In this document: one piece after another, positions 19,601-26,800 of the stretch
Layout: every line of letters begins with the position of its first letter
Numbering within the stretch: the first letter of the stretch is position 1
Source: a virus
Direction: 5' to 3' (one strand)
Length of the DNA: 44,221 nt
Virus record (IMG/VR): IMGVR_UViG_3300050011_000158
Coordinates: 1-44,221 of that record
Position numbers and translations under genes: made by a program
The notes under the pieces: model-generated
The model's database searches: none
Seen by the model: only the letters and a program-made list of their open reading frames with translations
Told to the model about the DNA's origin: nothing

Positions 19601-19989
19601 CCACAGCCCCCGTGAACTACAACTACACCACTTCTCCACCATCGACCGAGGTAGGCTCCGTGCTGTACGCCATCGACGACACGGGCGTGGTGCTCGCGCC
19701 ACTACCAGACGGCATCACCACCACTTCTGCGACAGCGGGTGGTCAGGTTTCCGTAGCGGCCCAGTACGGTGGATTGTTCTCGGTCGCGTCGGCTAACCTC
19801 ATAGTTGGCGGTCTTCTTTATGCAGGGCTCGGCGGCATCATTACTCAAAACTTCACTGACCTCCTCAATGGTGGCGGTAGCCCTCCTGCGGGTCCCGTGG
19901 GCTGGATCGTCTGCGTCGGCAGGGCGATCTCGACGACCGAGTTCATCTACGAACCTCACCTTCCGACGCGATTTGCTTCGTTCTTCTAA
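16612..19989 (+). CDS. Large baseplate protein with chitin-binding-type (CBM5/12-like) motif
   Basis: This is a 1125-residue protein. Residues 1-150 are helical and Gln/Leu/Asn-rich (coiled-coil-like). Residues about 402-447 read WDIGTNYAAGDVVVFNSTFY then a W near the end, which is the W...Y..GD.V.....Y pattern of small CBM5/12 carbohydrate-binding modules, common in phage tail proteins. The C-terminal half is beta-rich, and residues about 933-1010 hold a small module (GLHLAAFLNGQVGTISSISS) that is repeated in two other baseplate proteins here. It follows the spike gene with a one-base overlap. It is probably a peripheral hub or baseplate component; the exact role is unknown. Confidence 0.6.
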   Translation: MGGFNQSIVNAEIWPIKAQGAIIRHTPAGDPTVEQYYHKALEDGRWLEASIGDANNQLLELKMRITKDINTWLSINTLAVDGQLGHHARRIKYIADSIKLLQTVSQYQKELSNVITALQQNIALLLTMKNSLISMAQSNLNALANLLNNICNWNLPKIPSIPNLIADGHFNWNGFTFAPLQAFAKSAGNLPTFNFNFSFSQCNLLSLGYNPTTQPSTLTQISGNVINPSGLFIPPLGGTIATGSETPAQMQATTSYPVYGPTFNPNSSMLGAVPDPHTIISDYQMPSATYQGNIVSIVPALRGDTIEPTDPDYANPNLVVRQANLRKDLVHYITLEQVVASNYDPYITSAWLFYLQICRNGRGGNWLADFQAAYNQYIVPSLVSLANNPVPWNDVLGGLGDEYMGVWDIGTNYAAGDVVVFNSTFYIALVVNTGSEPDTSPFGIWQTPIPTGIVYQNTPTDIPLVDTLKAAGAGTQAQLNTLWRLSYVEASLLGYTRTTLWDGGGDSNYLSSFTGTDLDYRPTTIGTNMTSEILGSGTAAYPVSVIIPTSIKAIFDEVVAQATLSIANDTTYQSPYPRFKYVYDQFATATLVDRFTQFWRTFNYNLLVLLAQDQYLVSFVASYEGALDSAIDPLGSPTEYNTISTDAASRNRSWTPGTPLLNIPTAPVVAYANSTPPSGPSSGWSSPTQFNANTFLMRPDVQALPVPTQLAMLRTNISYAGLSLFLQQAVAEVTNQITNAQSIIASAQQLGFYVTAVSDTTVVAQGFAGVAVPFDTIVFDYTGNVTSSNTFTIQNAGDYAGYGQVVWDATEVGNYTVTVTQNGTPIYTISSDSSASPADPLTMPFSFTGSFLVGDVVQVIASQNTLSPQTVLPTSYFSMILTGATAAPTAALVDEITSTQNFTAATGLSALTVVQIRQPDGEARPIDPFIPLVTNIAINGAGTQVTVTVAATYNFYVGQFNPVVFSGLHLAAFLNGQVGTISSISSANTFVVQLVTPTAPVNYNYTTSPPSTEVGSVLYAIDDTGVVLAPLPDGITTTSATAGGQVSVAAQYGGLFSVASANLIVGGLLYAGLGGIITQNFTDLLNGGGSPPAGPVGWIVCVGRAISTTEFIYEPHLPTRFASFF

Positions 19990-19997
19990 CTTAAATC

Positions 19998-20054
19998 CTT
20001 TGTTTTCAATGCCCCTTTGTTTTCAATACGTTAGGTAAGTCTTTTGTTTTCAAC
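19998..20054 (+). repeat. Three CTTTGTTTTCAA direct repeats upstream of the lysis promoter
   Basis: CTTTGTTTTCAAT occurs at 19998-20010 and 20015-20027, and CTTTTGTTTTCAAC at 20041-20054. They fill the gap between the stop of the big baseplate gene and the promoter of the lysis module, so they look like a binding array for a regulator or for the transcription machinery. The core CTTTGTTTTC recurs as a hairpin at 23.3 kb. Confidence 0.6.
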
Positions 20055-20085
20055 GCCAAATTCCTAGAGAAACCTGATTTTGGGT

Positions 20086-20094
20086 TGGTATAAT
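20086..20094 (+). promoter_or_regulatory. Extended -10 promoter for the lysis module
   Basis: TGGTATAAT is a perfect extended -10 element (TGnTATAAT) of the bacterial housekeeping sigma factor. No good -35 box lies 17 bases upstream, which extended -10 promoters can do without. Transcription would start near 20101, about 45 bases before the first lysis gene, and the three CTTTGTTTTCAA repeats lie just upstream. Confidence 0.65.
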
Positions 20095-20146
20095 AGTGGG
20101 AGCGATGGTAAAATGAAACATTGTCCGAAAGAGAAGGGGGACGAAC

Positions 20147-20698
20147 ATGAAAAACATACGAGCATTTCTGGTACTCGCTGTTCTAACGCTTATCCCGATT
20201 TTCGCTCGGGCTCAGGTCGTGGATTCCAAAAAGGTGATCGCCATGTCGCAGGCGGTTGCTCAGGCCGAGGGCTTTGGCGTACCGCACACAGTTCCTACTC
20301 GTTATCACAATCCGGGAAACATCCGTAGCACCCGTAACGGTCACCACTATGCGGGGCAGATTGGACTCAACCGCTGCGGCTACGTGATCTTCAAGAAAGA
20401 TTCCTACGGCTGGCAGGCTCTTCGTGAGCAGCTTACCCTGATGGCGTTGGGACAGTCTGCCTACTACAAGACCAATATGACCATCACGCAGGTCGCCAAG
20501 CGGTACGCGACGAGCTGGCGGGTATGGGCGAAAAATGTCTCCGGGCAACTCGGCGTGCTGCCGACCACCACCCTGCGGGCGTACTTCACGCCTGAGGAAC
20601 CTGTGGCTCCGAGCATTGGGAGCATTGAAATCACTCAGGTTGATCTGAGGGGCATCTTGAATGGCACGATTTCGCTTCCTATTCTCGCGGAAAATTAG
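20147..20698 (+). CDS. Sec-exported lysozyme-like enzyme (SP-endolysin candidate)
   Basis: The 183-residue protein starts with a classical Sec signal peptide (MKN, a hydrophobic core, then FARA before Q23), predicting cleavage after A22. Residues about 31-147 resemble the phage lysozyme-like/structural P5-type muralytic domain: Ser-Gln-Ala helix with EGFG (E41 as possible catalytic acid), YHNPGNIR (53-60), a Gly-Trp-Gln-Ala-Leu helix near 88, then a C-terminal helix with KRYATSW. It would cut peptidoglycan after export into the periplasm. The ATG at 20147 has a GGGGG-type ribosome binding site. It is first in the lysis operon. The signal peptide is strong; the exact glycosidase class is unsure. 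Confidence 0.75.
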   Translation: MKNIRAFLVLAVLTLIPIFARAQVVDSKKVIAMSQAVAQAEGFGVPHTVPTRYHNPGNIRSTRNGHHYAGQIGLNRCGYVIFKKDSYGWQALREQLTLMALGQSAYYKTNMTITQVAKRYATSWRVWAKNVSGQLGVLPTTTLRAYFTPEEPVAPSIGSIEITQVDLRGILNGTISLPILAEN

Positions 20699-20720
20699 TA
20701 TCATTAGGGGAAGAGGCCCT

Positions 20721-21008
20721 ATGAAAGCAATCCGCATTGAGTTACCGCCTGAGTTGCACGAGTACCTGTTGAATGTTCTCACGAAATATTCCCGTGGGCA
20801 AGGGTTTGACGGTCCCGAAGAGGGGATGATCCTCTTCCACACGTGGGACTTCCTTGCCAAGCGAGCGCAGGTTGTCGAACTCGAAGGTCCGAGAGTCACT
20901 CCAACTGCTTCCGCACCACGTGTGCCCAATGATGGGGTTTCCACGTTGCAACGCGGCGACGTTGAGGCTGCTATCCCGACGACCGAGGACGATCAGGGGG
21001 ATCGATAA
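20721..21008 (+). CDS. Small lysis-module protein of unknown function, 95 residues
   Basis: I chose ATG 20721 because GAAGAGG lies four bases upstream; the open frame begins 60 bases earlier, inside the end of the previous gene. The protein is soluble: MKAIRIELPPELHEYLLNVL at the start, a HTWDFLAKRAQ helix near 47-57, and an acidic, Pro/Thr-rich tail. I see no membrane segment, lipobox or enzyme motif. It sits in the same operon as the exported enzyme and the membrane proteins, and its stop is directly followed by the next ATG. A lysis-regulator role is possible but not supported by sequence. Confidence 0.65.
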   Translation: MKAIRIELPPELHEYLLNVLTKYSRGQGFDGPEEGMILFHTWDFLAKRAQVVELEGPRVTPTASAPRVPNDGVSTLQRGDVEAAIPTTEDDQGDR

Positions 21009-21281
21009 ATGCTGTTTGACCTTCGCCTCTTCGTATTGCACCATCGGCATCTCGCAATCATAGTGGACGCCGCGCTCCATGGTCTTATCAGCGGACTATC
21101 CATCTCCGTGTTGGTCTTGACTTTCAAACTCATCAAGGCGGTCAAGAACCACCCCAACACGAGTCGAGGCGCTCTGATTCTCGCTTACTGCATGATTCCG
21201 ATTGATCTGTTCCTCATGTTCATAGTGATCCGTAGTTTTTACGCTTGTGCATCACAATATTCTCAATGGTGGAGTCGATAA
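21009..21281 (+). CDS. Two-helix membrane protein, holin candidate
   Basis: This 90-residue protein has two hydrophobic segments, about residues 16-42 (LAIIVDAALHGLISGLSI) and 54-80 (ALILAYCMIPIDLFLMFIVI), joined by a short basic loop (KAVKNHPNTSRG), with few charges at either end. Size, membrane topology and position between two cell-wall enzymes fit a class II holin, the pore that triggers lysis. The ATG follows the previous stop with no gap and has AGGGGG eight bases upstream. The charged C-terminal end typical of holins is short here. The next gene also has two helices and could be the holin instead, with this one as antiholin. Confidence 0.6.
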   Translation: MLFDLRLFVLHHRHLAIIVDAALHGLISGLSISVLVLTFKLIKAVKNHPNTSRGALILAYCMIPIDLFLMFIVIRSFYACASQYSQWWSR

Positions 21282-21749
21282 GTGACGGCGGACCTGCAAA
21301 ATCCGTACCGCCAGTTGCCTTCGGAGACAGGCGGACAAGCTTACCACATGGAGTGCGAATTCTGTCATGAGTGGGGCAGCATGTATTCTTCGGCCCCGTT
21401 TATCCATGCTGCCGACTGTCCTGCGGGAAAGCTGGAACAAGAAGAATTTGCCGCAATGAGAAAACGGGAACAAGAGAAGAAAGGAACAACCATGGAACCG
21501 ACAGTGGAATTGACAAAAGGTCAAAAAGTGAAGCGGATGTTCTTGCGAGGACTGGTGCGATTAGGCTACCTCGTGTTGCTCGGTCTCCTTGCGGGCGTAT
21601 GTTTAGGGATGATGGGCGTTCCTGAGGGGCCACACCCAGTTCTTCTGCTGGGCGTCATGCTCATCTATTGGGGAACCATCGGCAAAATCCTGACCAAGTT
21701 CGGGATTGCGAAGCAGCCGAAAGTGCCGCCCGTCACCGCAGTAAAATAG
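21282..21749 (+). CDS. Two-helix membrane protein with Cys/His N-terminal domain; second holin/antiholin candidate
   Basis: A GTG at 21282, directly after the previous TAA and with GGAG seven bases upstream, opens this 155-residue frame. The soluble N-terminus holds C25-x2-C28, H42 and C46, a plausible zinc site, then a charged helix. Two hydrophobic segments follow (about 91-112 and 118-137), separated by PEGPHP, and a Lys/Pro-rich tail. An internal ATG (M71) at 21492 has a strong ribosome binding site, which would yield an 85-residue protein with only the membrane part. Lysis genes often use such dual starts for holin and antiholin. The lysis role is an inference from context. Confidence 0.6.
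   Translation: MTADLQNPYRQLPSETGGQAYHMECEFCHEWGSMYSSAPFIHAADCPAGKLEQEEFAAMRKREQEKKGTTMEPTVELTKGQKVKRMFLRGLVRLGYLVLLGLLAGVCLGMMGVPEGPHPVLLLGVMLIYWGTIGKILTKFGIAKQPKVPPVTAVK
21481..21494 (+). promoter_or_regulatory. Strong internal ribosome binding site and ATG within the membrane protein gene
   Basis: AAGGA at 21481-21485, a 6-base spacer and ATG at 21492-21494 lie in frame with the GTG-initiated gene (residue 71), and are better than the upstream start signal. A protein starting here would have 85 residues: a short basic segment and both membrane helices. Confidence 0.55.
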
Positions 21750-21755
21750 CTTTCA

Positions 21756-21772
21756 CCCTCTAAAATAGAGGG
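21756..21772 (+). promoter_or_regulatory. Hairpin covering the ribosome binding site of the second cell-wall enzyme
   Basis: CCCTCTA (21756-21762) and TAGAGGG (21766-21772) form a 7-bp stem with an AAA loop, ending 11 bases before the ATG at 21784. The GAGGG arm is the best ribosome binding site available, so the hairpin may hold back translation. There is no following T run, so it is not a normal terminator. Confidence 0.45.
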
Positions 21773-21783
21773 AATTGAAGGCT

Positions 21784-22566
21784 ATGGATGACAAAAGCTT
21801 ACTAGAACTGTGCTTGAAGGTTTCGGGTAGTTTTGAATCGGGCGGTGGCCCGAGCTACACATCTCTGACGGGCAACTTTGACGGCATGGGGCTCTCCGCT
21901 GGTATCCTGCAATGGAACGCGGGACAGGGCACCCTCCAGACCCTCATCAAGAACATCGCCGCCGCGACGGGCTGGGACAAAGCCAACTCGTTCTTCTCCT
22001 CCAGCCTTCAAACATTTGCCTCTCTCAAGCCAGCCGACGCCATTCAATGGTGCAAAGACCATTACCTCACGACAGGCACCAACAACGTTGACATCGGGGC
22101 AAAGGCTCGTTGGGTGAGTTTTTTGAGCCAACCCGAATCCGTCACTGCACAGGTCTTTATGGCGAGTAATGGCGTTCTCGGTCACGCCAAGCGTGAGGTA
22201 TCGGCGTACTGTCCTGATTACATCGCCCGCAACCGCCCGTATGTGTTCTTCTTTGATCTCGTCACACAGGAAGGCGGCATGACAGTCGGTCAGCACACGG
22301 TTCCACCTGTCCCAGTGGGGACGCTCCCCGATGTCTCAGACGCTCTCGCTCTCGCGGCGGTAAAGAATCCAAAGTGCCACGATATCTGGCAGACGAATCT
22401 CGCTGGCGATGATCTCGCGGCCCTCCTTCTGCACTATGCTTACGCACGTGCCAGCCTTGCGAACCCTCTGTATATTTGGGATGCTTGCGACCGTCGCGGC
22501 TCTATCGCCTGCCGTGGTGGGGTGGTGCACGCGGCTACCGTGGACTTCACTCAGATTCTCGATTAG
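21784..22566 (+). CDS. Lysozyme-like cell-wall hydrolase, probable endolysin
   Basis: This 260-residue protein has SGSFESGGG near the start (E18 a likely catalytic acid) and NFDGMGLSAGILQWN at 31-45, followed by a Gly-Gln-Gly turn. The F-E-(S/G) then N-F-D-G-x-G-x-(S)-x-G-I-L-Q-W-N block recurs in muralytic phage proteins of the lysozyme-like superfamily. The rest is helical, with several Cys. It lacks a signal peptide, so it would need a pore. I chose ATG 21784 over TTG 21775 because the TTG is too close to the GAGGG site. It is the last gene of the lysis operon; the 3' end overlaps one copy of a 17-bp direct repeat. Activity is inferred; the exact class is not certain. Confidence 0.65.
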   Translation: MDDKSLLELCLKVSGSFESGGGPSYTSLTGNFDGMGLSAGILQWNAGQGTLQTLIKNIAAATGWDKANSFFSSSLQTFASLKPADAIQWCKDHYLTTGTNNVDIGAKARWVSFLSQPESVTAQVFMASNGVLGHAKREVSAYCPDYIARNRPYVFFFDLVTQEGGMTVGQHTVPPVPVGTLPDVSDALALAAVKNPKCHDIWQTNLAGDDLAALLLHYAYARASLANPLYIWDACDRRGSIACRGGVVHAATVDFTQILD

Positions 22567-22640
22567 AGCGCCACTAAGCGCACGGTTAACACCAATAGAA
22601 TCATACTCGACTTCGTTCTAATCCTCGATTAGAGCGCCAC
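22558..22640. repeat. 17-bp direct repeat flanking the convergent gene ends
   Basis: CTCGATTAGAGCGCCAC occurs at 22558-22574 and 22624-22640 (19 of 20 bases match if extended leftward). The first copy carries the stop codon of the rightward hydrolase (GAT TAG) and the second carries the stop of the leftward gene (CTC TAA on the minus strand). The 49 bases between copies contain no gene. This looks like a duplicated end or a recombination joint. Confidence 0.7.
22617..22633. terminator. Hairpin between convergent genes, possible weak terminator
   Basis: TCTAATC (22617-22623) and GATTAGA (22627-22633) form a perfect 7-bp stem with a CTC loop, overlapping the stop of the leftward gene. It lies where two genes converge, but lacks a T run on either side, so any terminator activity is doubtful. 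Confidence 0.3.
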
Positions 22641-23249
22641 GTCCACATAAGCCGAATCTTGCGAAAAATCGATACTGACAACCATGTGGGACTGCGCGGA
22701 ATCTCCCGGGATTGGTATTGGGTCGGGCGTGCCTTCCAAAGCAGGCGACTGGTTCCCAGAGTCGGGCGTGTAGGTGATCGAGATGATTCCATCGGCATAC
22801 GACAATCCCGATGGCGTGAATCCCTGCACCGCTAACAGCGGCGGGCTCAAGTACGACACGTAGTTGTCGGTCATCATATAGCCGTCCGCGAGGGCGAATT
22901 GCATCCACATCTTCAGTTCATTCGAGTGCGGTACGGGTGTACTTTCATCTAAAATCGTCATAGCCACGGGGGAAAGCAGTATTATCCCATAGGTGGGGAA
23001 CGTTGCCCGAAAGTCACGCGAAGGCTCAGGTCCGCTTGCGGTGGGGTTGGTGGCTTCCAAGTACCATGAGGCGTATGTCGGACTCGGGGGTGATCCAGCC
23101 AACTGCTGTACCCCGCTGAGGTAATAAGTCCCATCGGCGGCGAAGCCGCTATGAAAATTCGCAACAGGATTGTAAAAACTATCGTTGTTGTATGCCTGAA
23201 TTAGACAGGTGGCGACGATGTTCTGATCGAGGTAGTCGTAATTCGCCAT
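22629..23249 (-). CDS. Reverse-strand protein of unknown function, 206 residues
   Basis: This is the only clear gene on the minus strand to the right of the replication genes. ATG at 23249 has a good TAGGAG ribosome binding site five bases upstream, and the frame has no defects, so I take it as real. The protein is soluble, without signal peptide or membrane segment: MANYDYLDQNIVATCLIQAY at the start, several Tyr/Ser/Pro-rich stretches with strand-like alternation, and a C-terminal SHMVVSIDFSQDSAYVDVAL. Its composition resembles phage structural proteins, but I recognise no family. It converges on the lysis operon and diverges from the HNH gene; a 17-bp repeat surrounds its 3' end, which suggests it was acquired. 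Confidence 0.6.
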   Translation of the reverse strand: MANYDYLDQNIVATCLIQAYNNDSFYNPVANFHSGFAADGTYYLSGVQQLAGSPPSPTYASWYLEATNPTASGPEPSRDFRATFPTYGIILLSPVAMTILDESTPVPHSNELKMWMQFALADGYMMTDNYVSYLSPPLLAVQGFTPSGLSYADGIISITYTPDSGNQSPALEGTPDPIPIPGDSAQSHMVVSIDFSQDSAYVDVAL

Positions 23250-23290
23250 GAGGGCTCCTACAGAAGGGAAGCAAAGGCTAAAAACTGGCT

Positions 23291-23323
23291 AAACTTTGTT
23301 TTCTTCTTCGGAAAACAAAGTTT
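23291..23323. promoter_or_regulatory. 13-bp perfect hairpin between divergent genes
   Basis: AAACTTTGTTTTC (23291-23303) and GAAAACAAAGTTT (23311-23323) pair perfectly around a TTCTTCG loop. One arm contains the CTTTGTTTTC word that is repeated three times ahead of the lysis promoter. The hairpin lies between the leftward gene at 23249 and the HNH gene and could be a bidirectional terminator, a regulator site or a translation-controlling hairpin for the HNH gene. Confidence 0.6.
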
Positions 23324-23346
23324 TGAGACTTCCGAATTCTTTGGTT

Positions 23347-23883
23347 ATGGGGAAGCTTCCAAGATATGGTCGGCTAATTGTTTGGGAAATAATTGGGAAA
23401 GATTGCGTAGTGCAGTGCGACTGCGGCAGTCCGCGTAAAATCATTGCTTATGATTCGCTGGTAAGAGGAAAGACCAAAAGCTGCGGCTGTCTTCGTAGGG
23501 AGATGCGAAGGAAGTACACCTCACCATTCTATGTCCTACGGAATATGGTGCGGGCTCGTTATCGATCAGCGGCCCGAGGTCGGGGGCTGGAATGGACACT
23601 GACGGACGATCAATTCAACACTTTAGTGGGAAGCATTTGTCACTACTGCGGCGGAAACCCGTCAGCTATCCAGACCGCAAAGTGGACGAACGTGATTTTT
23701 GCTCATAACGGATTGGATCGAAAGGATAACGCTCTCGGATACACAGCCGAAAATACCGTGGCTTGCTGCAAGTCGTGCAGTCACGCAAAGGCGGCGATGT
23801 CCTATTCCGAGTTTACCACGTACCTTGTCAGGGCGGGAAGTTATCAGATGAGGCAGGAATTCACATTGGGGGCTGGACAGTAG
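23347..23883 (+). CDS. HNH homing endonuclease, free-standing
   Basis: The 178-residue protein (from ATG 23347) has the two parts of phage HNH homing endonucleases. The N-terminal part contains CDCG and KTKSCGCLRRE (about 24-60 region), the Cys-rich DNA-recognition segment; the C-terminal nuclease part has CHYCGG, then LDRKDNALGYTAENTV (HNH D-R-x-D-N...Y...N) and a CCKSCSHAKAAMSYSEF end. Such enzymes cut DNA at a target site lacking them and so spread. The frame is open from TTG 23296, whose codons lie inside a 13-bp hairpin; no good ribosome binding site supports either start. It ends one base before the next tail gene, typical of insertion next to a conserved gene. Confidence 0.85.
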   Translation: MGKLPRYGRLIVWEIIGKDCVVQCDCGSPRKIIAYDSLVRGKTKSCGCLRREMRRKYTSPFYVLRNMVRARYRSAARGRGLEWTLTDDQFNTLVGSICHYCGGNPSAIQTAKWTNVIFAHNGLDRKDNALGYTAENTVACCKSCSHAKAAMSYSEFTTYLVRAGSYQMRQEFTLGAGQ

Positions 23884-23884
23884 C

Positions 23885-26800
23885 ATGGCATCCACATACG
23901 ATTGGCAAAAAACGTACCCTACGGTTTGCAGCCGCACGTTAGACCCGACTGGAAAAAGCCTCGTGACCGTCGTGGGTATGCACGACCGTCAGATCACCGA
24001 CGCCGACATCAACCTCCTCCAAGACCTTCAGGATTACAAACGCCAACGTCTCCTCAACGATCAGGTTACGTCGGGATGCCTGACCTACACCCCCTTCCAA
24101 TACGCGGCCTTGGTCTCGAACACATTCTATGTTCCGTCTTTCGACCTTCTTTTCAACGGCGAAGTGATTACGATTCAAGGCAACAACTCATCCGCCCTGA
24201 CACTCAATGCGGTGTCCCCGTCCGCCCAGCCTCCAGTTTGGTCTCCGGGCACGGCGGAAGAGGACGCAAGACTCTACATCGCGTTCGTCGAGGTCTGGTA
24301 TCAATCGTTGAACCCACAGACGGGGCAGGGGTATTACACCGACCCGACCACGGGGCTGCGGTACTTCTATCCGTATGGTGGGGTTAACCCCGTATCGACT
24401 AACGCTACGTTAGCAGCCTTCCTCGACGATTCAGTTGATCCGTTCCAAGGGCTATTCACTACGGAGCGTGCTCAGATTCAGTGGCGTATCAGTGTTCAGC
24501 GCGTGGGGCTTAATTATGACTTCACGCAGTTTCAGTTTGGTCTCGATCCCTCAACAGCGACCAATCTTTACGCTCCGATGGCGGTACACCCGCAGGCAGG
24601 GCAGTCGTCTCCAGTCACCACGATTGATGGAAATCCCGCCACATATATGAACATGGGTTCGATCAACGGTGACACAGGGGTGTGGCGTGCGGGCAACGGC
24701 AACGTGTACAACTCGCTCGGCACCATGGATGGTTACAGCTACGCTTTCCCGCTCGCGACCATCTTTATGAAAAACTCAGGCAACTTCGACATCCGCACTA
24801 ACCCATGGGGTTGTGGAAATTCAAATCCTCCCGCGTATTGGCTCGCAAATCCAACTGGGACAAACGGACTACTCTCGTCAGGCATCTCGGGACGTTTTGA
24901 TTCTCGCCTCGCCGATCAAATTTTTCAAGACAACGTGGTGGATACTCGCTCAACGATTAACCTCACTGGTTGGGACATGGACGCTCTCTGCCGCTATGGG
25001 TTTGGTGATCTTGTACAAGGCGAAACTCAACTTGCGGTCTCTCGCGGAGACGCAACAGTTTCCACAACCAACGCGGAGAACGTCGGTTCACGGTTGAACT
25101 ACTATGTTTCCGTGGCACCAGCGAGCATCCTCAACACCAATACGATTAGTGCGTGGGATGGGTTCTCAAACGGCTTCAGCAGCGACCTTCGCACTTTCGC
25201 TTCTACCATAGCGGTTTCGATCAACAACAAATCTCTCGGCAGCAACGGTCAACCGTGGGTCAGCGGATCACCTCAAGGAGATGCGTTCACAATTACCCTA
25301 CCCGCCAGTTCACAGGCGACCATTCAATCTGTTGCTGTAACCGCATTGGTGACTAACCCCTCGACTGGAACCGTTTCCGCCGCCGCCTTGTTGAAGGGGC
25401 AGGTAACAATCAATGGTTTGGGCTCCAAGTCAGTGACCGTACAGTTGACCGATGCGCTGGGCGGTACCGCGTTTGACCCGGGCACAAACAACATCTATGC
25501 GACCATCGGGGTTCAATACCCCGCAGGATCGAACATCGACCTTCGCCATGTTCCGTATGTAATTGATGGGGGTCAGTTGTTTGACGCCTCCACGGGAGTT
25601 ACTATGCCAGTGTACGGTGTTTCAGAGTACGAAGTACAATCCGTACAGCTTGCGTTGCAGGCACAGACGGTTCTGGCAATCAACCCCGAATACTCCGACA
25701 CGGTTCTCGGCACCCGAATTTGGATTCTAGTTCCGGGCTCTTCAGGAATATCGCAGACGTTGGGCAGTCAAGCTTACACTCAATTCATTATCCCCCGCAC
25801 CGACCTCAATGAGTCCGTGAATGGTTTGTACGGTGTCAATGCGTGGGATTTCAATACGGGCATATTTTATCCTATCTCAGGCCGCGTGATGAGCGGAAAC
25901 AACTATATTTTGACAATCCAGAAGGCGGTTCCCACGTCATCTACGGTGGTCGTTTCCTTCATCGCACAGAACACCGCTCAACTAGCTTACAACGCCCCCG
26001 TCAAGGGCGTCACTGAAATAGAGGAAACAGTTCTATTCGGTAACTACAGCGGGCCTTTCTTTAATCTTGACCAGCGTGTGCAGGTGGTCTCGATTGGGTA
26101 TAATACGTTCCCAGCAAACACCACCACAATTGTTTTGGCGGCTCAACAGCCCACCATCAGCACCTTATCCACGGGGTGCAGCATCAAAGGTATTGCAGGT
26201 GACGATACTGGGAATCGATTCATTTGGGTTTCGGACGGCGCATCGCCTACACCAAACTTTACTGCTGTAACTATACCCGCGACCAACATCACCATCAACA
26301 ATGGCGTCATCACCCTGATTGTTCCGGGTAACTACGCAACGTCTCAGTTTTTCTTTGTAGGATCAATCCTCCCAGCGTTCGACCCACTTTCAGTCTTGAT
26401 AGTAGAGATGCATTACATTCCGTATCAGGGTGAGGGAGTGTTGAACCGCGACTACGAGTTCTTGCACGCTGAAGATAACGCGCTCATCACGACCAATGGT
26501 ACGGGTTCTGCCCCCATTGTCGGGTTGCAGGACATCTACCCGTATAACCGTGAACTACCGATTGTAGTTACTATGCCTGCACAGCCCGGTTGGAGTGATG
26601 CCACACTCACCAACGTTGCACTCGAAACGTTCTTTGATTCAAACTTCGTGGCAATGCGGGTGAATAACGTCGAGCACACGTTCTTGGCTCCGATGCACAC
26701 CAACGATTTTATTCCGCCAATCAACAAGGATATTCGTAAGTCTGTACGCTTCGTGACTGCGGCGACAGGCGGAAGGGGGTTTGGAGTAGCGGTTCCCCAC

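Noticed and set aside
20113-20328. Overlapping + strand ORF starting at ATG 20113, ahead of the exported enzyme
   Set aside because: Different frame from the exported enzyme, weak ribosome binding site and an unlikely composition; probably a shadow.
26098-26106. TATAAT in the fibre gene
   Set aside because: It lies inside a coding region without a TG extension or -35 box; chance match.
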